From Opitutia bacterium (GTDB lineage Bacteria; Verrucomicrobiota; Verrucomicrobiia; Opitutales; Opitutaceae), in contig JACRHT010000016.1 of assembly GCA_016217545.1 (NCBI GenBank), positions 496,001 to 560,000 of the forward strand: a DNA stretch of 64,000 nucleotides. Direction: 5' to 3'. This document shows positions 51,577 to 59,134 of the stretch, one piece after another (the first letter of the stretch is position 1; the number at the start of each line of letters is the position of its first letter). The notes under the pieces are model-generated. The model was not told where the DNA came from, did not search any database, and saw only the letters and a list, made by a program, of their open reading frames with translations. The position numbers and the translations under genes are program-made.

Positions 51577-52725
51577 TCACTTGAGCGCCGGCACGTCGAC
51601 CCACTTGCGCTCAGCCCAGGACTTGAGGGCGAGCTCGGCGAGTTGGACGCCCTTGGCGCCTTCGAAGAGATTCCACTGGAACGGCGAGCCGGTGACGACG
51701 TGCTTGAGGAAGAGCTCCCACTCGACCTTGAACGCGTTGTCGTAGACGCCTTGGTCGGGCACACGCACCCAGCCGTCGCGATACTTGATCGGGCTGTCGA
51801 TGTCGGGATTCCAGACGCAGCGCGGCGTAGCGGCGATGGATTGGGCTTTGCAATCGCGCAGGCCGGCGACGGCGGTGCCGTGCGTGCCGTCGACGTGGAG
51901 CGTGAGCAGGTCGTCGCGATCGACGCGGGTCGTCCACGAAGAGTTGAAGTGGCAAATGACGCCGTTGGTGAGTTCGAAGGTGGCGTAGGCGGCGTCGTCA
52001 GCCGTGCACTTGTAGGGTTTGCCTGCCTCGTCCCAGCGCTGCGGGATGTGGGTGGCGCCGAGGCAGGTGAGGCTCTTGATGTCGCCGAAGAGATTCTGGA
52101 TCACATACTGCCAGTGGCAGACCATATCGACGATGATGCCGCCGTCGTCTTCCTTGCGGTAATTCCACGACGGGCGCTGGAGTTTCTCATGCTCGCCGGT
52201 GAAGACCCAGTAACCGAACTCGCCGCGCACGGAGAGGATTTTGCCGAAGAAGCCCTGGTCCATGAGCCACTTCAATTTCACGAGGCCGGGCAGCCAGAGT
52301 TTGTCCTGCACGACGCCGTTCTTGAGGCCGGCGGCGGTGACTTCCTTGGCGAGTGCGAGCGCTTCGGCGGACGTGGTGGCGGTGGGCTTTTCGCAGTAGA
52401 TGTGTTTCTTCGCGGCGATGGCCTTGCGAACGCCGATGGGGCGCTGGCCGGTGAGCGTGGCGTCGAAGTAGATCTGGTTCGCGGGGTTCGCGAGCTCAGC
52501 GTCGAGGTTGGTGGAGATGCGTTTCACGCCGGTGCGGGCGGCGAGCGCCTGGAGTTTCTCCGCGCTGCGACCGACGAGCACGGGATCGGGCACGATGACT
52601 TCGGAGTCGGATAGCTTCACGCCGCCCTGATCGATGATCGCCTTGATGGAGCGGATGAGGTGCTGGTTGGTGCCCATGCGTCCGGTGACGCCGTTCATGA
52701 TGATGCCGAGGGTGTGGACTTTCAT
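51577..52725 (-). CDS. Gfo/Idh/MocA family oxidoreductase (second copy)
   Basis: 382 residues from ATG at 52725 ([20 protein letters not shown]); an upstream in-frame ATG at 52788 lies in repeat sequence. The Rossmann segment has [12 protein letters not shown], then [40 protein letters not shown] and [16 protein letters not shown] is the hallmark carrying the conserved lysine. The C-terminal domain includes [20 protein letters not shown]. It is likely an NAD(P)-dependent sugar or sugar-acid dehydrogenase. With the isomerase and the SDR it could form a short oxidation/isomerisation/reduction route. Confidence 0.9.
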   Translation of the reverse strand: MKVHTLGIIMNGVTGRMGTNQHLIRSIKAIIDQGGVKLSDSEVIVPDPVLVGRSAEKLQALAARTGVKRISTNLDAELANPANQIYFDATLTGQRPIGVRKAIAAKKHIYCEKPTATTSAEALALAKEVTAAGLKNGVVQDKLWLPGLVKLKWLMDQGFFGKILSVRGEFGYWVFTGEHEKLQRPSWNYRKEDDGGIIVDMVCHWQYVIQNLFGDIKSLTCLGATHIPQRWDEAGKPYKCTADDAAYATFELTNGVICHFNSSWTTRVDRDDLLTLHVDGTHGTAVAGLRDCKAQSIAATPRCVWNPDIDSPIKYRDGWVRVPDQGVYDNAFKVEWELFLKHVVTGSPFQWNLFEGAKGVQLAELALKSWAERKWVDVPALK

Positions 52726-52728
52726 AAA

Positions 52729-52805
52729 GTTGAGAGCTGAGGGTTGAGAGTTGAGAGAAGTGGGCGCCGGAATCTTGAAACTTGTCACTTGTGTCTTGTC
52801 CCTTG
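52729..52805. repeat. Word-like repeats in operon spacer (TTGAGAG and CTTG families)
   Basis: The first half repeats GTTGAGAGCTGAGGGTTGAG / AGTTGAGAG. The second half repeats CTTGAAACTTGTCACTTGTG / TCTTGTCCCTTG. The two word families are adjacent and separated by ~20 bp. They fill the spacer between the second Gfo/Idh gene and the isomerase gene. Confidence 0.65.
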
Positions 52806-52819
52806 CGCGCGAAGTGCGC

Positions 52820-53653
52820 TCAGACGTGGTCGCGGTGGGCTTGGACGATTTTCTTGAGGTAGTCGTCCTGATCGGTGGCCCAGAGGCGCGTGGAGAAGAC
52901 TTCGACTTCGTTGAAGCCGCGGTAGCCGGTCGCCTCGACCCACGCGCGGATTTGGCGGAGCGGGATGCAGCCTTCGCCCATGAGGCCGCGGTCGTTGAGC
53001 ATGTCCACGGTCGGCGTGCGCCAATCGCAGACGTGATACGCGAAGAGCGCGCCGAGTTTGCCGCAGCGGGCTATCTCGCGCTCGAGCGCCGGGTCCCACC
53101 AGAGATGGTAAACGTCGACCGCGACGCCGACGTAGGGCGAGCGGAGTTGCTCCACCATGTCGTTGGCCTGGCCGAGCGTGTTCACGGCGGAACGGTCGCC
53201 GGCATACATCGGGTGCAGCGGCTCGATGGCAAGCTTCACGCCGGCGGCCTGACACTCGGGCAGGAGCGCGGCGATGCCGTCGGTGATTTGCTTGCGCGAC
53301 TCGACGAGCGATTGGCCGGGCGTGGCGCCGCAGACGAGCACGATGAGCGGCGCGCCGAGCGCGTGCGCCTCGGCGATGGCGCGGCGGTTTTCGTCGAGGG
53401 CCTTGGCGCGGTCGGCGGCGGTGAGTGCGGGGAAAAAGCCACCGCGGCAGAGCGAGACGATGCTGAGATCGTGATCGCGCAGCATTTTTCCGGTGGCAGC
53501 GATGTCGCGTCCGGCGAGCGTGTCGCGCCAGACCGTGATGCCTTTCACGCCAGCGGCGGAGAACTTCGCGGCGGCGGTCTCGATCGGCCACGGTTTGGTG
53601 GTGATCGTGTGGATGCAGAGACGGGAGAAATCGGGAAGCGGAGCGGCGTTCAT
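52820..53653 (-). CDS. TIM-barrel sugar phosphate isomerase/epimerase
   Basis: 277 residues of the AP-endonuclease-2-like (xylose isomerase-type) fold. Candidate metal ligands are visible in [16 protein letters not shown] (Glu), [12 protein letters not shown] (Asp and His), [11 protein letters not shown] (His) and GFNEVEVFS (Glu). The N-terminal strand is [20 protein letters not shown]. Members isomerise or epimerise free or keto sugars, and some cleave 3-keto-glycosides when paired with Gfo/Idh enzymes. Substrate not assignable. The gene lies between the GH88-like gene and the second Gfo/Idh gene on the same strand. Confidence 0.85.
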   Translation of the reverse strand: MNAAPLPDFSRLCIHTITTKPWPIETAAAKFSAAGVKGITVWRDTLAGRDIAATGKMLRDHDLSIVSLCRGGFFPALTAADRAKALDENRRAIAEAHALGAPLIVLVCGATPGQSLVESRKQITDGIAALLPECQAAGVKLAIEPLHPMYAGDRSAVNTLGQANDMVEQLRSPYVGVAVDVYHLWWDPALEREIARCGKLGALFAYHVCDWRTPTVDMLNDRGLMGEGCIPLRQIRAWVEATGYRGFNEVEVFSTRLWATDQDDYLKKIVQAHRDHV

Positions 53654-53670
53654 CTCGAGCAGGATTTGGT

Positions 53671-53758
53671 CACAGAGGCGGAAGAGGTGGCACAGAGGTC
53701 ACGGAGAACTGTTTCGTAATGCTCTGTGCGCTCTGTGGTTCTCCGCCTCTCCTCTGTG
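53671..53758. repeat. Inverted word-like repeat in operon spacer (CACAGAGG family)
   Basis: Left side has CACAGAGGCGGAAGAGG and GGCACAGAGGTCACGGAGAA. Right side has GCTCTGTGCGCTCTGTGG and TTCTCCGCCTCTCCTCTGTG. The blocks are roughly reverse-complementary around a short centre (CTGTTTCGTAAT). It fills most of the spacer between the isomerase and GH88-like genes. Confidence 0.7.
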
Positions 53759-53769
53759 TCGAAGTTCGA

Positions 53770-55146
53770 TCACTTCAGGCAGCCGAAGAAGGTGTAGTAG
53801 GGCTTCGCTTCGATCACGCGCTGGAGGTAGAGAGCAGCTTCGCGGAGGTGGTAGTCGCCCCACTGGCAGGCTTCGCCGCACGGCACCTTCTTGCCCGGCG
53901 GGATGTAGTCCCAGCCGTTCGGGCGGTGATAGACGGTGTGGACGAGCAGACCTTGGTGGTCGGGCGCGGTGGCGAGATAGGCGTCGCTGAGGAGCGTGCG
54001 CATCGTCGTGAGACCGGCCTGCCAGTAGGTTTTGCCGTCGCCGGTTTCGCCGAGGTAGCGACCGAGGCGGAGCAGGCCTTGCGCGCCGATCGCGGCGGCG
54101 GAGGAGTCGACGGGCTCGAAGTCATTGAACGGCTCGGCCGGGCGCGAACGCCAGTCGCCGAGGCGGTGCAGGTGCGGCGCGCCGCCATCCCAATACGGGA
54201 TGCCGTCGCTGGCGGTGTTGGCGATGAACCAGTCGCAGGTCGCGCGCGCGCCTTTGAGGAGGACCGCTTCCCATTTCGCGCGGCCGCCGAGCGGCGCGAG
54301 TTCGGCGTCGCTGAGCGTTTTCAGGAATTCGAGCTCTTCGGCGAAACCCACCATCGCCCACGCGAGACCGCGCGTCCACGTCGTGAAACCGGAGAAACCT
54401 TGCTGCGAATTCGGGCAGCGGAAGCGGCCGTCGTTGCGGTTGAAGACAGCTTCGTGCGTCGTGCGGCCGCGCTCGGCCGGGACGTCGTAGCTGTCGCGTC
54501 CTTCGCCGTAGTAGATGGAGAACTTCGCGGTGGCGTCGATGTGCTGCAGGCCGCGGTCGAGCAGCGAGTGCGCGGCGTCGTTTTCGCCCATGAGGCGGTG
54601 ACCGAGGCGATGCGCGACCATGAGGATGCGGACGGAGCGGATCGTATCGACGAAGAGCGAGTGCGGGCCGTTGAACGAGTAGATGTAACCGCCGCCGCCG
54701 TGGATCGTGGACCAGCGCGCGGCTTGGACGGCGCCGGAGGTTTTCAGCGCGAGCTCGCAGAAATCGATGTGCGAGGCAGGGAGCTTGCCCTCGTGTTGGA
54801 GGCGCAGCCAGTTGCCGAAAGTCGAGAGATTGTTGAAGCCGTGGTCGTGCACGCCGACGTGCGAGACGTGCGAGGCCATGCGCTCGACGGTGAGTTTCTG
54901 CGCGGCGTCGGCGAAGTGTTTTTCGCCGGTCGCATCGAACTGAAGGAAGCCGGAGCCGTAGTTGAAACCCTCGGTCCACTCGGTCCAGCCGCGCGCGGTG
55001 TATTTGCCAGCGACCGTGAAGACGGGTGAGCCCTTCGCGGGATCGTAGCTGCGGAAAATGGAATCGATCTTCGCGCCGGAGAGTTGCCAGAAGCGCGTCA
55101 GCGCCGAGGCGAGCGCAGCGGGTTGGAGGGTGGAGTCGATTTGCAT
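53770..55146 (-). CDS. GH88-like hydrolase (alpha/alpha barrel, unsaturated uronyl hydrolase type)
   Basis: 458 residues with no signal peptide, so cytoplasmic. The start MQIDSTLQPAALASALTRFW at 55146 is the first Met of the family-like part. Features like those of GH88/GH105 enzymes are GWTEWTEGFNYGSGFLQFDA, VHDHGFNNLSTFGNWLRL (an Asp-containing motif at the site of the catalytic Asp in GH88), SGFTTWTRGLAWAMVGFAEE and DSSAAAIGAQGLLRL. GH88/GH105 enzymes open the unsaturated uronic acid that polysaccharide lyases leave on oligosaccharides, which links this operon to the lyase upstream in the window. Identity within the clan is not certain. Confidence 0.75.
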   Translation of the reverse strand: MQIDSTLQPAALASALTRFWQLSGAKIDSIFRSYDPAKGSPVFTVAGKYTARGWTEWTEGFNYGSGFLQFDATGEKHFADAAQKLTVERMASHVSHVGVHDHGFNNLSTFGNWLRLQHEGKLPASHIDFCELALKTSGAVQAARWSTIHGGGGYIYSFNGPHSLFVDTIRSVRILMVAHRLGHRLMGENDAAHSLLDRGLQHIDATAKFSIYYGEGRDSYDVPAERGRTTHEAVFNRNDGRFRCPNSQQGFSGFTTWTRGLAWAMVGFAEELEFLKTLSDAELAPLGGRAKWEAVLLKGARATCDWFIANTASDGIPYWDGGAPHLHRLGDWRSRPAEPFNDFEPVDSSAAAIGAQGLLRLGRYLGETGDGKTYWQAGLTTMRTLLSDAYLATAPDHQGLLVHTVYHRPNGWDYIPPGKKVPCGEACQWGDYHLREAALYLQRVIEAKPYYTFFGCLK

Positions 55147-55169
55147 CGGATGGAATGCGGGAGCGCGGC

Positions 55170-55703
55170 TCAGTAGCGTTTGTCTTTGCGGAGGTGGAGA
55201 ATAACGAACTGCGAGTCGGCGAGCGCCTCGTAGGTGTGTTGCTGGATCGCGTCGAATTGGATGCTCTCGCCTGCCTCGATCACGCACGTCTCGTGCGGCA
55301 GCATGAGGCGCAGCTTGCCCTCGGTGACCCAACACACCTCGGTGTCGTCGTGATGGATCTCGGGCCGCGAGACCTTCGCGCCCTTCGGCGCGGTGCCAAG
55401 AAGGCCGACGACGTTCGCGTATTTGATCTGCCGGAATTTGAACTCGCCCGAACGGTAGGTTTTCTCGGCCGTGCGATGGGCCAGTTGCGACTCGGCCATC
55501 GCAAGGAGGTCCGTCGCACTCAGCCCGAACGCGCGCGCCAAACGGAAGAGCGTCTCCAGTTCGGCGGATTGCTGATTGCGCTCGAGTTTCGAGATCACCG
55601 CCACCGAGACACCGGAGGCTTCCGAGAGCTGGGCCAGCGTGAGCTCGCGCTGCTCGCGCAGCGTGCGCAACACGGAAAAGTCGAATTGGGGCGCATCCGG
55701 CAT
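55170..55703 (-). CDS. XRE-family regulator with C-terminal cupin domain
   Basis: 177 residues from ATG at 55703. HTH_3 domain at ~9-65 (LRTLREQRELTLAQLSEASG, VAVISKLERNQQSAELETLF) and a cupin sensor domain at ~100-175 (EIHHDDTEVCWVTEGKLRLM, HETCVIEAGESIQFDA, QQHTYEALADSQFVIL). Such proteins repress or activate catabolic genes and sense a small metabolite in the cupin. It is the first gene of the - strand operon, 23 bp before the GH88-like gene, and divergent from asnB. It probably controls the operon and itself. Confidence 0.9.
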   Translation of the reverse strand: MPDAPQFDFSVLRTLREQRELTLAQLSEASGVSVAVISKLERNQQSAELETLFRLARAFGLSATDLLAMAESQLAHRTAEKTYRSGEFKFRQIKYANVVGLLGTAPKGAKVSRPEIHHDDTEVCWVTEGKLRLMLPHETCVIEAGESIQFDAIQQHTYEALADSQFVILHLRKDKRY

Positions 55704-55849
55704 GATTTCGCTGACGACAAATGGAGGCCTGTTTTTGTCTGTCAACGAAAACAACAAAACCAGGCCATCTCCATGCAATGCGCGAGGCGGCATCGCTCCG
55801 ACGCAGGATTGGCTTGTCCCCTCCCCGCGCTCTGGTCTGCTCGGCGGGA

Positions 55850-57745
55850 ATGTGCGGCATAGCCGGAGTCCTCAGCCCTGTATTGGACCCCGGGCGGCGT
55901 GAGGACGCCGTCCGACGCATGGTCGCGCGCCAACGCCTCCGCGGCCCCGACGACGACGGCCTGGCCTCGGACGGCCCCGCCACGATCGGCATGTGCCGGC
56001 TCGCGATCTTCGATCCCGCGCACGGCCACCAGCCGATGGTGAGCGCCGACGGGCGGTTCAGCCTGGTTTTCAACGGCGCGATCTACAACTTCCGCGAACT
56101 CCGCGAGCGTCTGGCCGGAAGCGGCGCACAATTCCACACGGAGTGCGACACCGAGGTCCTGCTCGCCGCCTACGAACGCTACGGAGACTACTGCGTGCAT
56201 CACCTCCGCGGCATGTTCGCCTTCGCGGTGTGGGATCGGTTGCACCAGCGGCTTTTCGTCGCGCGCGATTCGCTCGGCATCAAGCCACTCTACTACGCGC
56301 GGCGCGCCGACGACACTTTCATCTTCGCTTCGGAGCTCAACGCGCTGCTCGCGAGCAACCTGATGGAGCGCGAGATCGACCCGGTCGCGGTGGGCGATTT
56401 CCTCGCTTGGTTCGCAGTGCCGGCGCCGCGCACGATTTATCGCGGCATCTCCAATCTTCCGCCGGGTCACTCGCTGATCGTCGACCGCGAGGGGCGTTGC
56501 CGCGTCAACAAGTGGTGGCGTTTGCCCGCCGCGCATCACGCCGCGCCGAAAGGCACGTATCAGCAGTTCGTCGGCGAATTGCGCGAGCGCCTCGACGACA
56601 CGATCCGCGCGCATCGCCTCGCTGACGTGCCGGTGGGCGCGTTCCTTTCCGGCGGGTTGGATTCGACGGCAATCGTAGCCCTGATGTCGAAAACCGGCGG
56701 CGGACGACTGAAGACCTTTTCCCTCGTCTTCGACGAAGCGGACTATTCCGAGGCCGCACAGGCACGTCTGGCCGCGCGCGAGATCGGCACGGAACACCAC
56801 GAAGAGGTGCTGACCGGCGATCGCATCGCCGCCGACATGCCGCGCATTCTCGATCTGTTCGATCAACCGACGGGCGACGGCATCAACACCTACTACGTGA
56901 GCCGCGCGGCGCAGGCGGGCGGCGTGAAAGTCGCGTTGTCGGGCTTGGGCGGCGATGAGCTGTTCGGCGGTTACCCCTCGTTCACAGACATGCCGCGACT
57001 GGCCAAGTTGCTGCCCGCGTGGCGGCAGCTGCCCGAGCAAGTGCGCTTGCGACTCGTCGCGCCGCTGCGCCGCCGCGGCACGTGGTCGCGCAAACTCGCG
57101 GACTTCCTCGAGAACGCGCGCGACCTGCACGAGCTGTGCGCGCTGCGCCGCCGGGTGCTCTCGGAATCCGTCCGCTTGGAACTGCTTTCGCCGGAGGCGC
57201 GCCGCCTCGCCGTGCGCCAGGGCGCGACGCACCCGATGCTCGACGACTTTGTGTTCGACCTGCTCGGCGCCGACCCGGTCCAGATCGTGAGCGCGTGGGA
57301 AATGCGCACCTACATGACCGACGTCCTGCTGCGCGACAGCGATGTGTTCTCGATGGCGAACTCGCTGGAATTGCGCGTGCCCTTCGTCGATCGCACGTTC
57401 GTCGAGTGGTGGTGGAATCAGCCGAGGGAATTTCGCTTCGACCCCAAGCGGCCGAAATCCGCGCTCGCGGACGCCGTGGCCGATTGCGTGCCGGAGGCCA
57501 TCCGCACGCGACGCAAGCGCGGCTTCACCCTGCCCTACCCGATCTGGATGCGCGCCCAACTCCGGCCGTTCCTCGCGGAGACTTTCTCCGCGTCGTCGCT
57601 TGCACGCTGTCCGTGGCTGAATACCGCGACCGCGCAGCGCGAATGGGTGCAGTTCGACACGGGTCGCGACGACGCGAATTGGGGCCGCGTGTGGACGCTC
57701 GCCATCCTGATCGCATTCGCGAACCGCCCGGAGGTGCGCCCATGA
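55850..57745 (+). CDS. asnB: Asparagine synthase (glutamine-hydrolysing)
   Basis: 631 residues. MCGIAGVLSP at the start supplies the catalytic Cys2 of the class II glutaminase domain (~1-210: RGPDDDG, GMCRLAIFDP, FNGAIYNFRELRERL, TECDTEVLL). The synthetase domain (~235-620) has the ATP-binding SGGLDSTAIVAL near 268 and SGLGGDELFGGYPSF. Length and motifs match AsnB. Such enzymes next to glycosyltransferases often modify polysaccharide or peptide precursors instead of making asparagine. Its stop overlaps the glycosyltransferase start by 4 bp (ATGA). The upstream side is divergent from the XRE-cupin gene over ~146 bp. Confidence 0.9.
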   Translation: MCGIAGVLSPVLDPGRREDAVRRMVARQRLRGPDDDGLASDGPATIGMCRLAIFDPAHGHQPMVSADGRFSLVFNGAIYNFRELRERLAGSGAQFHTECDTEVLLAAYERYGDYCVHHLRGMFAFAVWDRLHQRLFVARDSLGIKPLYYARRADDTFIFASELNALLASNLMEREIDPVAVGDFLAWFAVPAPRTIYRGISNLPPGHSLIVDREGRCRVNKWWRLPAAHHAAPKGTYQQFVGELRERLDDTIRAHRLADVPVGAFLSGGLDSTAIVALMSKTGGGRLKTFSLVFDEADYSEAAQARLAAREIGTEHHEEVLTGDRIAADMPRILDLFDQPTGDGINTYYVSRAAQAGGVKVALSGLGGDELFGGYPSFTDMPRLAKLLPAWRQLPEQVRLRLVAPLRRRGTWSRKLADFLENARDLHELCALRRRVLSESVRLELLSPEARRLAVRQGATHPMLDDFVFDLLGADPVQIVSAWEMRTYMTDVLLRDSDVFSMANSLELRVPFVDRTFVEWWWNQPREFRFDPKRPKSALADAVADCVPEAIRTRRKRGFTLPYPIWMRAQLRPFLAETFSASSLARCPWLNTATAQREWVQFDTGRDDANWGRVWTLAILIAFANRPEVRP

Positions 57746-58818
57746 AGACGCTCCTCATCTGTCCCGATCTCTTCCACGCGGAGGGCGGCATCGCTCGCAT
57801 CATGCGCCAATACCTGCGCGCGCTGTGCGACCTCGCCGACCCGGGTGACTCCGTGGAGTGCGTCGCGATGATGGACTCAGGCGACACCTCCGCACGAGTG
57901 GCCACGCTGCTCGGCGGCCGGAAAGCCCGGGTCGAAAACTGCGAGCGCAGCCGGTTCGGTTTCCTGTTCGTGGTGATAGTCCGCGCTTTCTCCTGCCAAC
58001 GGATCGTGTGCGGCCACCTGCACCAGCTGTTGATCGCGCGGATGGCGAAGATCCTCAATCCGCGCCTCAACTACATCCTGATCGCCCACGGCATCGAGGT
58101 GTGGCGGCCCTACACCTTGCTCGAGCGCGCCGCGCTGCGCGGAGCGCACCGGATTCTCTGCGTGAGCGAGTATACGCGACGCCAGATGCTTCGCTTCGAT
58201 CCGTCGCTCGCGCCCGACAAACTCATCGTGCTGCCGAACACGTTCGACCCCGGCTTCAAGCCTGCGCTCCAAGCCGCAACGACGGATGCGGACGCCCATC
58301 CGCGCATCCTCGTCGTTTCGCGACTCTCGACCATCGATCCCTACAAGGGCGTGGATCTTATGATTGAAGCGATGCCCGCCATCGTCCGGCAATTTCCGCA
58401 CGCGCAACTGCGAATCGTCGGCGGCGGCGACGCGCGCCCGCGGCTCGAGGCTCTCGCGCGTGAGCGGGACGCGGGGGCATCGATCGTTTTCCTCGGCCCG
58501 ATCGACGACGCCGCACTGCGCGCCGAATACGAAGCGTGCGACCTGTTCGCGCTGCCGAGCCGCAAGGAGGGCTTCGGCCTCGTCTATCTCGAGGCCATGA
58601 GCTACGGCAAACCGTGCCTCGCCGCGCGCGCAGGCGGTGCGCCGGAGGTAGTCGACGACGACGTCGGCGCGGTCGTGGAATACGGCAACACCGAGCAGAT
58701 CGCGCTCGCGGTCGCCGATTTGGTTTATCATCCGCGCAGCGCCGACGCGATCGCGGCGCGCGTGACGTTTTTCGCCTATCCGCAATTCGTGCAGCGCTTG
58801 GGATCGGCGCTGGCGTAA
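57742..58818 (+). CDS. Glycosyltransferase family 4 protein
   Basis: 358 residues of a GT-B glycosyltransferase. N-terminal part: LLICPDLFHAEGGIARIMRQ and NYILIAHGIEVWRPYTLLER. Donor-binding half: ILVVSRLSTIDPYKGVDLMI, LRIVGGGDARPRLEALA, VFLGPIDDAALRAEYEACDL and SRKEGFGLVYLEAMSYGKPC, the EX7E motif of GT4. Start chosen from the perfect GGAGG 7 nt upstream and the ATGA overlap with asnB. Probably adds a sugar to an envelope or exported glycan together with asnB; acceptor unknown. Confidence 0.9.
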   Translation: MKTLLICPDLFHAEGGIARIMRQYLRALCDLADPGDSVECVAMMDSGDTSARVATLLGGRKARVENCERSRFGFLFVVIVRAFSCQRIVCGHLHQLLIARMAKILNPRLNYILIAHGIEVWRPYTLLERAALRGAHRILCVSEYTRRQMLRFDPSLAPDKLIVLPNTFDPGFKPALQAATTDADAHPRILVVSRLSTIDPYKGVDLMIEAMPAIVRQFPHAQLRIVGGGDARPRLEALARERDAGASIVFLGPIDDAALRAEYEACDLFALPSRKEGFGLVYLEAMSYGKPCLAARAGGAPEVVDDDVGAVVEYGNTEQIALAVADLVYHPRSADAIAARVTFFAYPQFVQRLGSALA

Positions 58819-59134
58819 CGTCGGGGACCGGCGGCGGCCGCGGCCCGCCTGGACCGGGTCGCGGCCCTGTGGGAGCTTAGTATCCCGCATATTCTCCGCA
58901 GTCTGGCGGTAGTTCCTGCCGAGATAGTCAGCTATCGTCCGCGCATGCCCCACCCCTGCCGATTCGGTGACCTCGGTCGCCAATCCGCATCACCTCCGCG
59001 CTGATCGCACGATTTCTCGCTCGTTTTGGATTTTTGATGGGCTCCCCCCGGCCCGCTCAACCCCAGCCCAAAAACCCGAACCACCACCACGAAACCTGGG
59101 TCGTGCCACGGTCCAAGTCAGTGGTATTCGTCAT
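58819..59134. other. Spacer upstream of the second TonB receptor
   Basis: 316 bp between the glycosyltransferase and the receptor. A GC-rich inverted-repeat-like stretch (CCGGCGGCGGCCGCGGCCCG) near 58835 could end the glycosyltransferase transcript but lacks a T-run. The right half should hold the receptor promoter and leader; no convincing -35/-10 or riboswitch was seen. Confidence 0.4.

Noticed and set aside
51479..53758. The word-like spacer repeats as a CRISPR array.
   Set aside because: Units are 8-15 bp, irregularly spaced and of three different families, with no constant spacer length and no cas genes.
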